Positions 5,466 through 6,469 of a DNA stretch of 6,469 bases are shown in pieces. Numbering within the stretch: the stretch's first letter is position 1; each line of letters starts with the position of its first letter. The notes below the pieces were generated by a model. The model saw nothing but the letters and a program-made list of their open reading frames with translations, was not told the DNA's origin and ran no database searches. The DNA is taken from the NCBI GenBank assembly GCA_015057205.1, contig SVEW01000126.1, positions 1 through 6,469 on the forward strand, written 5' to 3'. The position numbers and the translations under genes are program-made. The stretch is from Lachnospiraceae bacterium (GTDB taxonomy: Bacteria > Bacillota > Clostridia > Lachnospirales > Lachnospiraceae).

Positions 5466-6469
5466 GAAAGTTGCAGAGAAATTAAAGAAACGCGAGGAGA
5501 CAACGCGTACCAATTGGAATATTCGTCCGTATTTAGCGATTGGATTGACAGCATTTATCGTATTGGCAGCTAGTATCGTGCTTTATTTTATCATAGAGCG
5601 CTATAACGGAGCGTCTGCTAATATTGGACAGTTTATGACGATTTTGCAGCCAATTTCCATAGGGGTGATTTTCGCATATTTGCTGAATCCACTTGTGAAT
5701 CGAATTGAAGCAGGATTAGATCATTTTGCAGAAGCAAAAGGAAAGGCGTGGCTAAAGAAGTGCAGTCGCGCTATCGGTATTGCGACGTCTATGATGATTT
5801 TAGTTTTGTTTATTACTCTGTTTATTCAGATTTTGATACCACAACTTTACGAGACCATTGAAGGCCTGGCCGTGACCATGCCGGGACAGGCAAGGGAGAC
5901 ATCGAAATGGGTGCAGGATTTTTTAAAGAAAAATGAAGTATTGGCGAAATATGCCGATACGATTATTAATGAAGGTACCAGTTTTGTAGAGACTTGGTTG
6001 AGGACAGAGCTTTTGCCACAGTCGAAAGAAATTATCAGCCAGGTAACCAGCGGGATTTTGGTATTTGCAAAAGCAATTGTCAATTTCGTGATTGGATTAA
6101 TTATCTGTATTTATGTACTGTTGGAAAAAGATCATTTTGTAGGTAGTTTCAAGAAAATTACCTATAGTTTGTTTCCGGCGCATACCAGCAATGTTATGAT
6201 TCGTACTGCAAGAAGAACCCATAGCATTTTTAGCGGATTTATCATTGGTAAAATCATAGATTCGATAATTATAGGTATCCTATGCTATATAATCCTCGCT
6301 ATTGTACGGATGCCTTATGCGTTGTTGGTGAGTTTTGTGGTGGGAGTGACGAATGTCGTTCCGGTCTTTGGACCGTATTTTGGAGCAATACCAAGTTTTT
6401 TGCTGATACTGTTGGAAAGCCCGACCAAAGCGGTTACCTTTGTTATCATCATTTTAATCTTACAACAAT
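5452..6469 (+). CDS. AI-2E/PerM-family membrane protein, 3' end cut by the window
   Basis: 339 codons are visible and the frame is still open at the window edge. The charged cytoplasmic N-terminus (MAENKKVAEKLKKREE) is followed by hydrophobic segments near residues 28-48, 62-80 and 107-130, a long amphipathic soluble stretch (about 130-200), another segment near 205-230, and a cluster of helices after about 255. The segment NVVPVFGPYFGAIPS (301-315) is the hallmark of the AI-2E transporter family (Pfam 01594, formerly UPF0118, including TqsA, YdiK and PerM). Members have been linked to export of the signal autoinducer-2 and, in some bacteria, to sodium/proton exchange; the substrate here cannot be told. 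About 50-90 C-terminal residues are probably missing. GAGGAG at 5439-5444, seven bases before the ATG and inside the preceding gene, supports the start. Confidence 0.93.
   Translation, partial: MAENKKVAEKLKKREETTRTNWNIRPYLAIGLTAFIVLAASIVLYFIIERYNGASANIGQFMTILQPISIGVIFAYLLNPLVNRIEAGLDHFAEAKGKAWLKKCSRAIGIATSMMILVLFITLFIQILIPQLYETIEGLAVTMPGQARETSKWVQDFLKKNEVLAKYADTIINEGTSFVETWLRTELLPQSKEIISQVTSGILVFAKAIVNFVIGLIICIYVLLEKDHFVGSFKKITYSLFPAHTSNVMIRTARRTHSIFSGFIIGKIIDSIIIGILCYIILAIVRMPYALLVSFVVGVTNVVPVFGPYFGAIPSFLLILLESPTKAVTFVIIILILQQ

Noticed and set aside
1..6469. CRISPR array, rRNA, tRNA or an intact insertion sequence.
   Set aside because: No regularly spaced repeats, no recognisable RNA-gene cores and no transposase reading were seen on either strand.

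Overview
The window looks like chromosomal DNA of a low- to moderate-G+C Firmicute, most likely a Clostridia/Lachnospiraceae-type gut bacterium. This rests on the purine-rich GGAGG-type ribosome binding sites, the AT-rich intergenic DNA and the families present. It is an inference from style; no marker gene fixes the taxon. All genes I can support are on the + strand.

Left block (about 90-2350). A gene for a 325-aa protein with one EF-hand-like loop and no recognised domain is followed by a gene for a rare fusion of an SseB N-terminal domain to a MacroD/YmdB-type macrodomain. The pair reads as an operon. Just behind it are a possible 36-39-aa single-helix membrane protein, whose best start is one base out of frame, and a broken XRE-type helix-turn-helix fragment. 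This is an accessory locus with signs of decay at its downstream edge. The macrodomain keeps its catalytic loops but has lost the Asp of the usual GDIT motif.

Middle (2350-2849). About 500 bases hold no convincing gene. They carry several inverted repeats, including a terminator-like hairpin at 2551-2595. The leader of the next gene follows, with tiny candidate leader ORFs and a perfect 11-bp inverted repeat that runs into the transporter's ribosome binding site, an arrangement reminiscent of translational attenuation.

Right block (2850-6469). A complete single-polypeptide ABC exporter (membrane domain plus ATPase), visibly richer in G+C than the left block, ends at a strong rho-independent terminator. 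The loop of that terminator contains the -35 box of a good promoter (TTGTCA-N17-TATAAT). This promoter drives a two-gene unit: a 279-aa coiled-coil protein of unknown function and, overlapping it by 14 bases, an AI-2E/PerM-family membrane protein cut off by the window edge.
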